Origin: Sphingomonas prati
GTDB lineage: Bacteria > Pseudomonadota > Alphaproteobacteria > Sphingomonadales > Sphingomonadaceae
NCBI RefSeq assembly: GCF_014643515.1
Contig: NZ_BMJP01000004.1
Span: forward strand, 186,001-250,000
DNA length: 64,000 bases
Reading direction: 5' to 3'
Position 1 is the first letter of the stretch. Each line of letters begins with the position of its first letter. Below, in pieces: positions 29,096-38,682 of this stretch. The notes under the pieces were generated by a model, which saw nothing but the letters and a program-made list of their open reading frames with translations, searched no databases and had not been told where the DNA came from. Both the position numbers and the translations under genes were made by a program.

Positions 29096-32000
29096 TCACG
29101 CCACGCGGCGGAGATGGTATCGCCCACCCCCCGACGCAACATGGCCGAGCCGTTCCAGCGCGGCCAGCGTCGCCGAAATCCGCCGTTCCACGCGCAAGCC
29201 CTGCGCATACATCCGCGCGATCTCCGCCCCATCCAGCGCCGCGCCGCCACGCAGCGCGCCCAGCACCGCCGCCGTCTGCCCGATCGCATCGCGCGGAAAC
29301 GACGGCTTCACGGTACGCGCCACCCGCAGCTCCGCCGCAATCTGTTCCTCCGCCGCGACCGGCAGCTGCGTCACTCCGGCGCGCGCCAGCTGATAGTCCG
29401 GCCGCAACCACCGCACGACCCCGCGCCGCTCCTCCGCATGCCGCTCCGCATTCAGCGCCACCAGCCGCGACGCGATCGTCGCATCGTCCAGCAACCCCGC
29501 CCGCGCGTCGGCCCCCCAACCATAAGCCTCCGCCACCGCCAGATCGATCCGGTCATGCAGCTCGATCAGGATATCCACCCGCCCCCGCCGCCGCTGATCC
29601 TGCTCGACGAGATCGAGGTCGGCGCCGCTGCGCACGCGGTCGCGCAAATTGTAGAGACCGGTCAGCGTCAGATCGCCCTCTGCGGCCAGCACCTCCTTGC
29701 GCATCGCATCGAGTTCCTCCGCGAGATCGGCGATCACAGCCAACTGCGCAGCACTGGCATTAGGGAAGGGGAACGGATCGAATGTCTTCGTCTTTACGTA
29801 AACGGAGTCGTTACCGACGCCGAGCCATCCGCCCATTCGCGTCGCCCATGCGACATGGGTCTGCGACGTCAGAATGCCGAGTGTTGCAGCACGGTCGTCT
29901 GCAATCACAACGCATTTGTCGTCGCATATGTAGTCCGCTTGCAGAAACTGGAACAGCCGGTGCGCCGCAGTATCGACCGTTGCTATGAATCGTTCCAAGC
30001 CGGACAAGGCCGGTCGCATCTCGCGCCGGGGCTCGCCGAAGATCCACCAGCTGTCCCGATAGCTTGAGCGGTTGTTCGACATACGCTCGGGCCGCACGGT
30101 CTGAAGCAGATGCTGGTAAACCGCGGGCACGGACCGCCGGGCCTCATGCTCATCCCAGCCGAACAGATCGATCACGAAGCGATCCTTCGATTTCGCTGCA
30201 AGGTCGCGACCGTTGCGGTACGGACGGACAATTTGGGTGACTGGCATAGTAGCACCGCGCCCGAGCAGATCGGCTTCACCACGCGTCACGATGAAGCCCT
30301 TGCCGTGCAGCTTCACGCCGTCATGGCAAATCGCATCGTTGGACCGGAGTTTGTGGATCGCCGTGACGTCGACGCCTGTGGCGAGATCGGCATGAATACG
30401 CCCGTTCGTCTCCCGCAACGCGATCACCGGCGCATCCGTATCGAGCCCGGCCTCGCGCTCGACCTCCAGCAGCACCCCATCCCCGCTCCCGGCCTCCACC
30501 ACCGTCATCGCGATGCGTACTGCGGCGGCATCGCGCGTCGCCTTGGTCCAGGGGTGGTCCGGCACCGCCATCACCATCCGCACCGGCGCGCGCGCATCCA
30601 GCCTTGCGGCGACCACGCGGCGGCTGAATTCCTGCGTGATCGAATTGGTCGTGACGAACCCGAACCGCTTCAGCCGCGTGCCGCGCTCGGTCAGCCGCTC
30701 CGCCGCACGGTCCCACCAGTACATCACGAAATCCGCGGACTTCGGCATCTTGGGATGCGCCTTCCACAACGCGGTCGCATAGGCCTCGCCCAGCCGCCCG
30801 CGCACATCCTTGCCGCCGATGAACGGCCGGTTCCCGACGATATAGTCCGCCTCCGGCCACACCGGCCGCCGCGGGTTATACAGCGCCACGCCCGTATCGC
30901 CCTGCGGCGCCGGATCATGCGCCAGCACCGCGTCGCGCGCCTCGATATTGCGCAGCGTCTCCAGCACCGGATCGGACACCACGCCGCCGTTCCGGATCTG
31001 CCATTGCAGATAGCCCAGCCACAGCACCAGTTCGGCAATCGCCGCCGCGCGCGGATTGAGCTCCATCCCCAGGAAATTGCGCGGGTGGACCGTCTCGGTC
31101 TCCAGCGCCAGCACCTCCTGCCCGCCGAGGTCGGCCAGCACCTCCAGCACGTCGCCTTCCAGCCGCTTCATCAGTTCCAGCGCCACGTACAGGAAATTGC
31201 CCGTCCCGCACGCCGGGTCCAGCACGCGGGTCCGCGCCAGCCGGACGTGAAAGTCGTGCACCGCCGCGATCGCCGCCTTGCGGTCCGCCCCGCGCTCGCG
31301 CTCCACCGTGCCCAGCACGACGGTCTCCCATTCGCGCCGCAACGGTTCGATCACCGTCGCGATCACCAGCCGCTCGACATAGGCCCGCGGCGTATAATGC
31401 GCGCCCAGCCGCCGCCGCTCCGCCGGGTCCAGCGCCTGCTCGAGCAACGTCCCGAAGATCGCCGGTTCGACATCCCGCCAGTCATGGCACGACGCCGCGT
31501 ACAACTCGCCGATCTCCTCGCGCAGCAGCGGGATCGCACGGCTATTGGCGAACAGCCCGCCGTTGAACCGCCGCACCGTCCGGCGCAGCACCGGAGACAA
31601 GCCGCCGCTGTCCATCGTCCGCCACAGATCCTCCAGCAACGGCGCGAACGTACCCGGATCGTCGCGCGTATCGTTCAGCAGCTCACGGAAACACCCTTCG
31701 TGCAGCAGCCCGCTATGCTCCGCGAACATCGTGAACAGGCACCGCATCAGGAACTGCGCGACCGGCTCCGCGGCATGCCCGCGCGCCTCCAAGAGGCGGC
31801 TGACCGAAGCCAGCCGCACGGCGATATCGCGCGTCACCCGCGCCGCATGCCGCGCCGGGTCCAGGCTATGCGGATCACGCCAGATCGCCCGCAACCGGTC
31901 GCGGACCTTGGGCTCGCGCAGGTCGTCGAGGTAGATCCGGTATCCGCCACGGTCCGGAAACTGCCGGTAATTCTTCCCCTGCCCTGAAAAGTCGGCGAAC

Positions 32001-32488
32001 ACCTCGAACGCGTGCCCCACATCGCACACCAGGATGAACGGCGGCCAGCCATGCGCGGTCGGCAGCGCGCGGGCATATTGTTCCGCCTGTTCGCGCGCGT
32101 TGCGCATCAGTACGTCCCACCCGCGATGCGCACTCCGCCGCCCGCGCACCCGCCCCGCCTCGAACCCCGGCAAGTCCGTCTGTTCGGGCAGCGTCACCGC
32201 CTTGGCCCCGCCCGGCTCGCGGCTTTGCTTGGCCTCCAGCACGAAACAGCCGCGGCGATACAGGTCGATCCGGCCATGCCCGGTCCGCCCCGCCTCGTCA
32301 TGAAACCGCACCGCTCGCTCGAACACATAGTCGTTATGATCGTGCGTCGCCCCCGCCGGGTCCGGCCGCGGCAGATCGAGCAGCGCGCACAGTTCGATCA
32401 GAAACGGCGGGAAATTCGCCCGCTCGGCACCCCCCTCGTTACTGGCCCAGCGGGTGATGAAGGCGTCGATGCTTGCGGAGTCGCTCAT
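29096..32488 (-). CDS. MmeI-like type IIL restriction-modification enzyme (single chain)
   Basis: 1130-residue protein fusing an N-terminal PD-(D/E)xK nuclease with an N6-adenine DNA methyltransferase and target-recognition domain. The nuclease motif is D75-x9-E85-A-K87 (RIDLYRRGCFVLEAK), exactly the spacing reported for MmeI. A helical connector follows, then methylase motif I DPACGTGNFLYVAL. Motif IV reads N553-R-P-F556 rather than NPPF. The C-terminal part (about 700-950) has TRD-like features (DPFPFPN). No separate restriction, specificity or methylase gene is adjacent. Such enzymes methylate one strand and cut about 20 bp away, as phage defence. Sits between housekeeping infA and uvrB, so possibly an insertion at this locus. 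Confidence 0.82.
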   Translation of the reverse strand: MSDSASIDAFITRWASNEGGAERANFPPFLIELCALLDLPRPDPAGATHDHNDYVFERAVRFHDEAGRTGHGRIDLYRRGCFVLEAKQSREPGGAKAVTLPEQTDLPGFEAGRVRGRRSAHRGWDVLMRNAREQAEQYARALPTAHGWPPFILVCDVGHAFEVFADFSGQGKNYRQFPDRGGYRIYLDDLREPKVRDRLRAIWRDPHSLDPARHAARVTRDIAVRLASVSRLLEARGHAAEPVAQFLMRCLFTMFAEHSGLLHEGCFRELLNDTRDDPGTFAPLLEDLWRTMDSGGLSPVLRRTVRRFNGGLFANSRAIPLLREEIGELYAASCHDWRDVEPAIFGTLLEQALDPAERRRLGAHYTPRAYVERLVIATVIEPLRREWETVVLGTVERERGADRKAAIAAVHDFHVRLARTRVLDPACGTGNFLYVALELMKRLEGDVLEVLADLGGQEVLALETETVHPRNFLGMELNPRAAAIAELVLWLGYLQWQIRNGGVVSDPVLETLRNIEARDAVLAHDPAPQGDTGVALYNPRRPVWPEADYIVGNRPFIGGKDVRGRLGEAYATALWKAHPKMPKSADFVMYWWDRAAERLTERGTRLKRFGFVTTNSITQEFSRRVVAARLDARAPVRMVMAVPDHPWTKATRDAAAVRIAMTVVEAGSGDGVLLEVEREAGLDTDAPVIALRETNGRIHADLATGVDVTAIHKLRSNDAICHDGVKLHGKGFIVTRGEADLLGRGATMPVTQIVRPYRNGRDLAAKSKDRFVIDLFGWDEHEARRSVPAVYQHLLQTVRPERMSNNRSSYRDSWWIFGEPRREMRPALSGLERFIATVDTAAHRLFQFLQADYICDDKCVVIADDRAATLGILTSQTHVAWATRMGGWLGVGNDSVYVKTKTFDPFPFPNASAAQLAVIADLAEELDAMRKEVLAAEGDLTLTGLYNLRDRVRSGADLDLVEQDQRRRGRVDILIELHDRIDLAVAEAYGWGADARAGLLDDATIASRLVALNAERHAEERRGVVRWLRPDYQLARAGVTQLPVAAEEQIAAELRVARTVKPSFPRDAIGQTAAVLGALRGGAALDGAEIARMYAQGLRVERRISATLAALERLGHVASGGGRYHLRRVA

Positions 32489-32608
32489 CGGGGCAGCGTG
32501 AAGACGGACCTGACGAAGGTTGCATCCAACTCGGTGCGTATTGGAGCAGGTTGCCGACTTACTCGTCCGTATCGGATCAGACTGTCGTCCAACACACGCG
32601 CTACAGTA

Positions 32609-32634
32609 AGCCCCTCTCCTTCAGACGAGGGGCT
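32609..32634 (+). promoter_or_regulatory. Hairpin in the uvrB leader region
   Basis: Perfect arms AGCCCCTC and GAGGGGCT around a 10-nt loop, about 70 bp before uvrB. It could be a leader structure or a terminator of an upstream read-through. No clear LexA box was found here. Confidence 0.35.
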
Positions 32635-32702
32635 CCAGAAGGTCCGACCGGAATCCCATCTCCAGACTGGAACAAACCCGCACCGCCGCCCATATTCCGC
32701 CC

Positions 32703-34907
<2,205 letters not shown>

Positions 34908-34920
34908 GATAAGCAAAAAG

Positions 34921-35019
34921 CCCTCCCCCCACCGGGGGGAGGGTACGGTGGGGGGCTTAGGCCTGACGCCCCGCCGCCCCAAACGAGACAGAAAAGCCCT
35001 CTCCCCTCCGGGGAGAGGG
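34921..35019. repeat. Palindromic GC-rich repeats downstream of uvrB
   Basis: Two hairpins, CCCTCCCCCC/GGGGGGAGGG (34921-34943) and CCCTCTCCCC/GGGGAGAGGG (34997-35019), each followed by a 'gggttgggagagggg'-like tail. A related hairpin recurs at 43405-43428. These are dispersed intergenic repeats rather than a gene; they may terminate uvrB transcription. Confidence 0.6.
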
Positions 35020-35129
35020 TTGGGAGAGGGGAGCAACGCCAAAGATGCTCACAACACCCGACCGCAAACCCCCTCACCCCACCCCACACACCCTTCCCAA
35101 CCCTCCCCCACTCCGCCACAACGCGACGC

Positions 35130-35648
35130 ATGCGCCGCATCCTCCTCCTCGCCCCCCTCATCCTTTCGCTCGCCGCGTGCGTCGCCCCACCGCCGCCAGC
35201 GCCGCCACCCCCGCCGCCCCCCGCACCACGGCCGACACCCACACCACCCCCCGCCCCCGCGGTCGCATGGCAGGACGGCCCAGCCACCGCCGGCACCTGG
35301 CGCTGGACCCGCGAAGCGCGCGGCTCGGTCGCGACCTTCGGCGTCCCCGGTCAGGACCCCAGCTTCACCGCACGCTGCGACACCGACCGCCGCACCGTCA
35401 CGCTCAGCGCCGCCGCCACCCCGGGCACCGCGCTCACCATCCAGACTTCGGAGGGCGCGCGCAGCTTCCCGACGACCGCGATCGGCACGCCCCCACGCGC
35501 CGGCGTCGCGCTGTCGGCAAGCGACGGCTTCCTCGACCGTATCGCGTTCAGCCGCGGCCGCTTCCGCGTCCAGCTGGCCGGTGCCGCCCCGCTCATCATC
35601 CCCGCCTGGGCGGAGTTCAGCCGCACGGTCGAGGACTGCCGCGGCTGA
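35130..35648 (+). CDS. Hypothetical proline-rich lipoprotein
   Basis: 172 residues with a lipoprotein signal peptide and lipobox LAAC (Cys18). A 28-residue spacer almost wholly Pro/Ala/Thr follows, then a globular beta-rich domain of about 120 residues (GTWRWTREARGSVATFG, FSRGRFRVQLAG). The spacer probably extends the domain from the membrane. No family recognised. Confidence 0.7.
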   Translation: MRRILLLAPLILSLAACVAPPPPAPPPPPPPAPRPTPTPPPAPAVAWQDGPATAGTWRWTREARGSVATFGVPGQDPSFTARCDTDRRTVTLSAAATPGTALTIQTSEGARSFPTTAIGTPPRAGVALSASDGFLDRIAFSRGRFRVQLAGAAPLIIPAWAEFSRTVEDCRG

Positions 35649-35676
35649 CCACCAATCAGCCCACCCAGCCTGTCAC

Positions 35677-35701
35677 GGAACGGTCACAGGAACGACGCGT
35701 T
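35677..35701 (+). promoter_or_regulatory. EcfG (general stress sigma factor) type promoter
   Basis: GGAAC (35677-35681), 16 bases, then CGTT (35698-35701), the canonical alphaproteobacterial EcfG -35/-10 combination. It lies 71 bp before the DUF3175 start codon. An imperfect palindrome CCTGTCAC...GTCACAGG (35669-35690) overlaps it. Confidence 0.6.
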
Positions 35702-35772
35702 CGGTTTCGACGGACAAGTTGGGAGACGATCGTTGCGCACCATCGCGGCATCACCGGCACGGGCGGCCTGAC

Positions 35773-36042
35773 ATGGTGCTGCGTCACTGGTCGCGTTCCG
35801 CCGCGCTCCCCGGCCCGGCACCCAGCGAGGACCTGTTCCTCGGCCCCGACCCGAAACGCATCGCGTCGGCTGTCAAGGCGTTCGCCGAAACCCGCGGCGG
35901 CCTGCGCACCTCGCCGTTCCGTTCGGCCATGTCGATGCTCACCTTCCACATAAACCGCGCGGGCGACGCGCTGTCCCCGGAACGCCGCCGCATCCTCGAG
36001 GCGGCCAAGGACGAGTTGCGCAAGGCATTCGGCAGGAAGTGA
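35773..36042 (+). CDS. DUF3175 protein
   Basis: 89-residue small basic protein of the DUF3175 family: conserved RHWSR at the N-terminus, DPKRIASAVK, and PFRSAMSMLTFHINRAGDALSPERR toward the C-terminus, ending FGRK. Function unknown. The start ATG 35773 gives the family N-terminus; the upstream in-frame extension has no coding features. The EcfG-like promoter just upstream would make it a general-stress gene, which fits many small basic stress proteins in sphingomonads. Confidence 0.8.
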   Translation: MVLRHWSRSAALPGPAPSEDLFLGPDPKRIASAVKAFAETRGGLRTSPFRSAMSMLTFHINRAGDALSPERRRILEAAKDELRKAFGRK

Positions 36043-36046
36043 GAAA

Positions 36047-36084
36047 ATTCGGTCGGATGGGGTTGCCGAATGCCGTCCGATGAA
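36047..36084 (+). promoter_or_regulatory. Long imperfect hairpin between DUF3175 and the 18-codon ORF
   Basis: ATTC..TCGGATGG (36047-36060) pairs with CCGTCCGATGAAT (36072-36084) around a 12-nt loop, with one wobble and one bulge. It could end the DUF3175 transcript or form part of the leader of the small ORF. Confidence 0.4.
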
Positions 36085-36129
36085 TCATGTTCCGTTCTGC
36101 CCATCAACGTAGCGAAAGGAGGTGATCCG

Positions 36130-36186
36130 ATGTCTCATGGTTCAGAAGCGAGGTCGGTTCAGTCCGTTCGGGGGACGCGCGCCTAA
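36130..36186 (+). CDS. Unannotated 18-residue ORF with perfect Shine-Dalgarno
   Basis: MSHGSEARSVQSVRGTRA, then TAA. The leader carries AAAGGAGGTGATCC (36115-36128), fully complementary to 14 nt of the 16S rRNA 3' end, with 7 nt between GGAGG and ATG. A strong hairpin terminator follows at 36240-36272, so this could be a self-contained transcript of about 150-200 nt. The peptide is basic and polar with no membrane segment. It may be a leader peptide, a functional micropeptide or a ribosome-sequestering RNA. No family recognised. Confidence 0.45.
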   Translation: MSHGSEARSVQSVRGTRA

Positions 36187-36239
36187 CAGGCTTGCGCCCA
36201 GGTCTCCCGGGCCGAACTCCGGCCGCTGACCATGTAGGA

Positions 36240-36272
36240 GGCCGTCGTCGCAATTTGCGGCGGCGGCCTTCT
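36240..36272 (+). terminator. Rho-independent terminator of the small-ORF transcript
   Basis: GGCCGTCGTCGCAA and TTGCGGCGGCGGCC pair with two G-T wobbles over 14 positions, followed by TTCTTCGT. The strong stem ends the 36.1-kb mini-transcript before the convergent YjbQ gene. Confidence 0.65.
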
Positions 36273-36307
36273 TCGTATCCTCCCCAGATCGATCGAGCTC
36301 CGGTCGC

Positions 36308-36727
36308 CTATTCACCGATCAGGTGCAGCACGATCTCCCGCCGGTGCGGCCGCACCCGATGTTCGAACAGGTAGATCCCCTGCCACGTCCCCAGCGCCAT
36401 CCGACCGCCCAGCACCGGGATCGACAGGCTGACCGCGGTCAGCGCGGTGCGCAGATGCGCCGGCATGTCGTCTGGCCCCTCGTCGTCATGCACATAGTCG
36501 CGGCTTTCCGGCGCGATCCGCGCGAAGTATCGCTCGATATCGCCGCGCACCGCGGGCGCCGCATTCTCCTGGATCAGCAGCGACGCCGACGTATGACGGC
36601 AGAACAACGTCAGCAGCCCGTCGGTCATCCCCTGCCGCGCGACCCAGTCCGCCACCGCGTCGCTGATCTCGACCAGCCCCTGGCGCTGCGTCCGCACCTC
36701 CAGCCTGTCCGTCGCCTGCCGCATCAT
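36308..36727 (-). CDS. YjbQ family protein (secondary thiamine-phosphate synthase-like)
   Basis: 139-residue UPF0047/YjbQ protein. Conserved residues include CRHTSASLLIQENA, HDDEGPDDMPAHLRTAL and GTWQGIYLFEHR, containing the His and Glu residues that form the metal/active site of this trimeric family. Members show weak thiamine-phosphate synthase activity; the true role is unknown. Start ATG 36727 has GAGGGAG immediately upstream; the longer frame beyond it overlaps the divergent neighbour. Confidence 0.9.
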   Translation of the reverse strand: MMRQATDRLEVRTQRQGLVEISDAVADWVARQGMTDGLLTLFCRHTSASLLIQENAAPAVRGDIERYFARIAPESRDYVHDDEGPDDMPAHLRTALTAVSLSIPVLGGRMALGTWQGIYLFEHRVRPHRREIVLHLIGE

Positions 36728-36750
36728 CCACTCCCTCGCGTCCGTTCCGC

Positions 36751-37131
36751 ATGACCAACGCACCGCGCTACCCCACGACGCCCGACGGCCGCTACTTCGT
36801 CGTGCGCGGCCGGCTCTGGCGCTGCGCCAACCCCGCGCTCAAGGAGGCGGACCGTGCCCGCCTCGTCTCCGACCTCATGACCGCCCGCGGCGCCGTCGCC
36901 CGCGCCCGCCGCGCCCAGGACCCGGACGCGGAGGCCGCCGCCCACGCCGCCGTCGACATCGCCAAGCGCGCGCTCGGCGAACGCGGCCCCGTCTGGTGGG
37001 ACGACGGCACCCCCGACCTCAACCGCCACATGGCCCGCACCGGCCCCTATGCAGACTGGTTCGCGGGTCTGGACGTCACCGATCCCCCACCCAAACCGCG
37101 CAAACGTTCCCCGGCGAAGGCCGGGGCCTAG
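36751..37131 (+). CDS. Conserved hypothetical protein, 126 aa
   Basis: A small, mostly helical, Ala/Arg-rich protein with a conserved-looking N-terminus (MTNAPRYPTTPDGRYFVVRGRLWRC) and a WWDDGTPDLNRHMA motif in the middle. I recognise no function. It starts 23 bp from the divergent YjbQ gene. The last eight or nine residues (RSPAKAGA) and the stop codon are supplied by a palindromic intergenic repeat at 37106-37173, so the original C-terminus may have been altered by repeat insertion. Confidence 0.75.
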   Translation: MTNAPRYPTTPDGRYFVVRGRLWRCANPALKEADRARLVSDLMTARGAVARARRAQDPDAEAAAHAAVDIAKRALGERGPVWWDDGTPDLNRHMARTGPYADWFAGLDVTDPPPKPRKRSPAKAGA

Positions 37132-37173
37132 ACACAACCGCTTGCGCCAAGGCCCCGGCCTCCACCGGGGAAC
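37106..37173. repeat. 68-bp palindromic REP element (copy 1)
   Basis: Outer arms GTTCCCCGG.../...CCGGGGAAC enclose inner arms GGCCGGGGCC/GGCCCCGGCC and the spacer CTAGACACAACCGCTT. A near-identical layout with the same spacer occurs at 50986-51052. It lies between converging genes and supplies the 3' end of the 126-residue ORF. Confidence 0.8.
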
Positions 37174-37184
37174 GACAAAAACGA

Positions 37185-37775
37185 TCAAACCACAGCAGCA
37201 ATCAACCCCAGATCCCGCGCGGTGTTCGCCTCGATATACCAGTTCGCCGACGCCCGCTCGAGCACGTCTTCCATCGTCACCTTCGTGCCCCGCACGAGGT
37301 TCTCGAACCCCTCGTTCTGGATCTCGATCGAACATTCGATCTCGTGCAGCAGCGCCTTCACCGCCGCGACGCAGGTCGTCAGCGGCCCCTCGACGTTCAG
37401 CTGCTTCTTCAGCTTCCGCTCGTGAATCATCAACCGCGTACCGCGCGTCAGATAGCGGTTCTCCGGCAGGAAGAAGCTCATGAACGTCGTCCCCGCGGAG
37501 TAGATCGCGGCCTTGCCCAGGAACACGAAACGCTGATCCGGCGCGATGTCGCTGTGATAGCGCACATCCTCGCCCATCATCCGCGCGACCTCCGGATCGC
37601 CGCCCAGCGTCGACAGTTCGATCACCACCGGCCCGCTCTCCGGCGCGGTATCGAGCGCGGACCGGAACCGCTCGTACATTGCATAGTCCACCGTCCCGGA
37701 CAGCCGGATCGCCGGCATCCGGAACATCGTCGCGTCAAACGCGCCGTCGCCGGCCGTCGTTGTCGTGTCGGTCAT
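37185..37775 (-). CDS. ClpP-like serine-protease fold protein
   Basis: 196 residues of the ClpP/crotonase fold. The central region GKAAIYSAGTTFMSFFLPENRYLTRGTRLMIHER parallels the ClpP GQAAS...MIHQP segment, keeping a Ser (YSAG) and the catalytic-type His (MIHER), with an insertion around the Ser. The N-terminus lacks the ClpP Axial IG(T)F loop and no separate ATPase is nearby. Its start overlaps the siroheme synthase stop (TGATG) with AGGAGG in front. It could be a divergent peptidase or an inactive structural relative. Confidence 0.7.
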   Translation of the reverse strand: MTDTTTTAGDGAFDATMFRMPAIRLSGTVDYAMYERFRSALDTAPESGPVVIELSTLGGDPEVARMMGEDVRYHSDIAPDQRFVFLGKAAIYSAGTTFMSFFLPENRYLTRGTRLMIHERKLKKQLNVEGPLTTCVAAVKALLHEIECSIEIQNEGFENLVRGTKVTMEDVLERASANWYIEANTARDLGLIAAVV

Positions 37776-38641
37776 CAAGCCACCTCCTGTTCGTCGCCTC
37801 CAACACTGAGGGCAGCAAACCGATCCGCGACCTTGCACGCCCGCCCGAAGCAGGCCTGCGCCGGTGCCGCCTCCGCAAACCGCAGGTCGACGATCAGCCC
37901 GTCCGCCGCGACATCCTCGCCCGAACCCACGGCCACATCCGCATCCGCCCGGATCCGCGCCAGGATCGCCGCCGGCACATCCGCCGCATGGCGCACCACG
38001 TCCGCCCCGCCCAGCCAGCGCGCCTCGCGCAGCGTCAGGTCGTCCGGATCGCCCGACCGCAACCGGATCGCGACATTGCCCAACTCCGCACCCGCATCCC
38101 CCGCCGCGACCCAGCCCGCGATCCGCTCCGCTCCCCCGGCGGTCAACGGATCGAGCAACCCACCCGGGGCCAACGCCGCATCGATCGCACGCCGCCGCAC
38201 GTCATTCTCCGGCCAGCGCGCCTTCACCGCCCCGCGCGCCGCGAACAACCCATCCGCCAGCGTTCCCAGATCGGCGGGCAACAGCATCTCCAGCCGCTGC
38301 CGCAACGCCTTGGCCAGCCCCGCCGACGCGCCGCCCGTCCCGATCGCGACCAGCACGGCCCCGCGCTCCACGATCGCCGGCAGCGTGAAATCGCACAGCG
38401 CCGGCCGATCGACCGCGTTCACCAGGATCCCGCGGGCCCGCAACCGCGCCACCGCCGCGGTTGCCTCGTCCGCATCCTCGATCGCCACGATCGCCAGCGC
38501 CGCCGCCGCATCCTCGCCCACCGGCACCGCCCCCGCGCGCGTCAGGATGCGCCGCTTGGCATCGGCTGCCCCCCCTTCGCCCAGCAGGATGACGGGGCGG
38601 CTGGACAGCCGGAGCAGGATCGGAAGGCTATGCAACGTCAT
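37775..38641 (-). CDS. Siroheme synthase-like precorrin-2 dehydrogenase/ferrochelatase
   Basis: 288-residue protein resembling the N-terminal half of CysG (Met8-like): a nucleotide-binding start (LPILLRLSSRPVILLGEGGAADAKRRIL), VNAVDRPALCDFTLPAIVERG and GGASAGLAKALRQRLE. Such proteins oxidise precorrin-2 with NAD+ and insert iron to form siroheme, the cofactor of sulfite and nitrite reductases. The C-terminal 80 residues differ from CysG, lacking the methyltransferase domain. It is co-translated with the ClpP-like gene and follows a TonB receptor gene on the same strand. Confidence 0.8.
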   Translation of the reverse strand: MTLHSLPILLRLSSRPVILLGEGGAADAKRRILTRAGAVPVGEDAAAALAIVAIEDADEATAAVARLRARGILVNAVDRPALCDFTLPAIVERGAVLVAIGTGGASAGLAKALRQRLEMLLPADLGTLADGLFAARGAVKARWPENDVRRRAIDAALAPGGLLDPLTAGGAERIAGWVAAGDAGAELGNVAIRLRSGDPDDLTLREARWLGGADVVRHAADVPAAILARIRADADVAVGSGEDVAADGLIVDLRFAEAAPAQACFGRACKVADRFAALSVGGDEQEVA

Positions 38642-38682
38642 GTGGGCTGTATCCTACGCCACACCCGCCGACGCCAGCCCGA

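Noticed and set aside
30110-31987. 625-codon plus-strand frame over the restriction-methylase
   Set aside because: His/Arg/Gln-rich shadow; the minus-strand enzyme has clear nuclease and methylase motifs.
29096-32488. Full defence island or prophage around the restriction-methylase
   Set aside because: Neighbours are infA and uvrB; no integrase, transposase or other defence genes are visible.
32489-32702. LexA box before uvrB
   Set aside because: A GAAC occurs but the partner half-site at the alphaproteobacterial spacing is missing; no confident SOS operator.
36115-36128. Possible 16S rRNA fragment on the minus strand
   Set aside because: Complementarity stops after 14 nt; the preceding rRNA sequence (GTAACCGTAGGGGAACCTGCGGCTG) is not present, so a Shine-Dalgarno reading is better.
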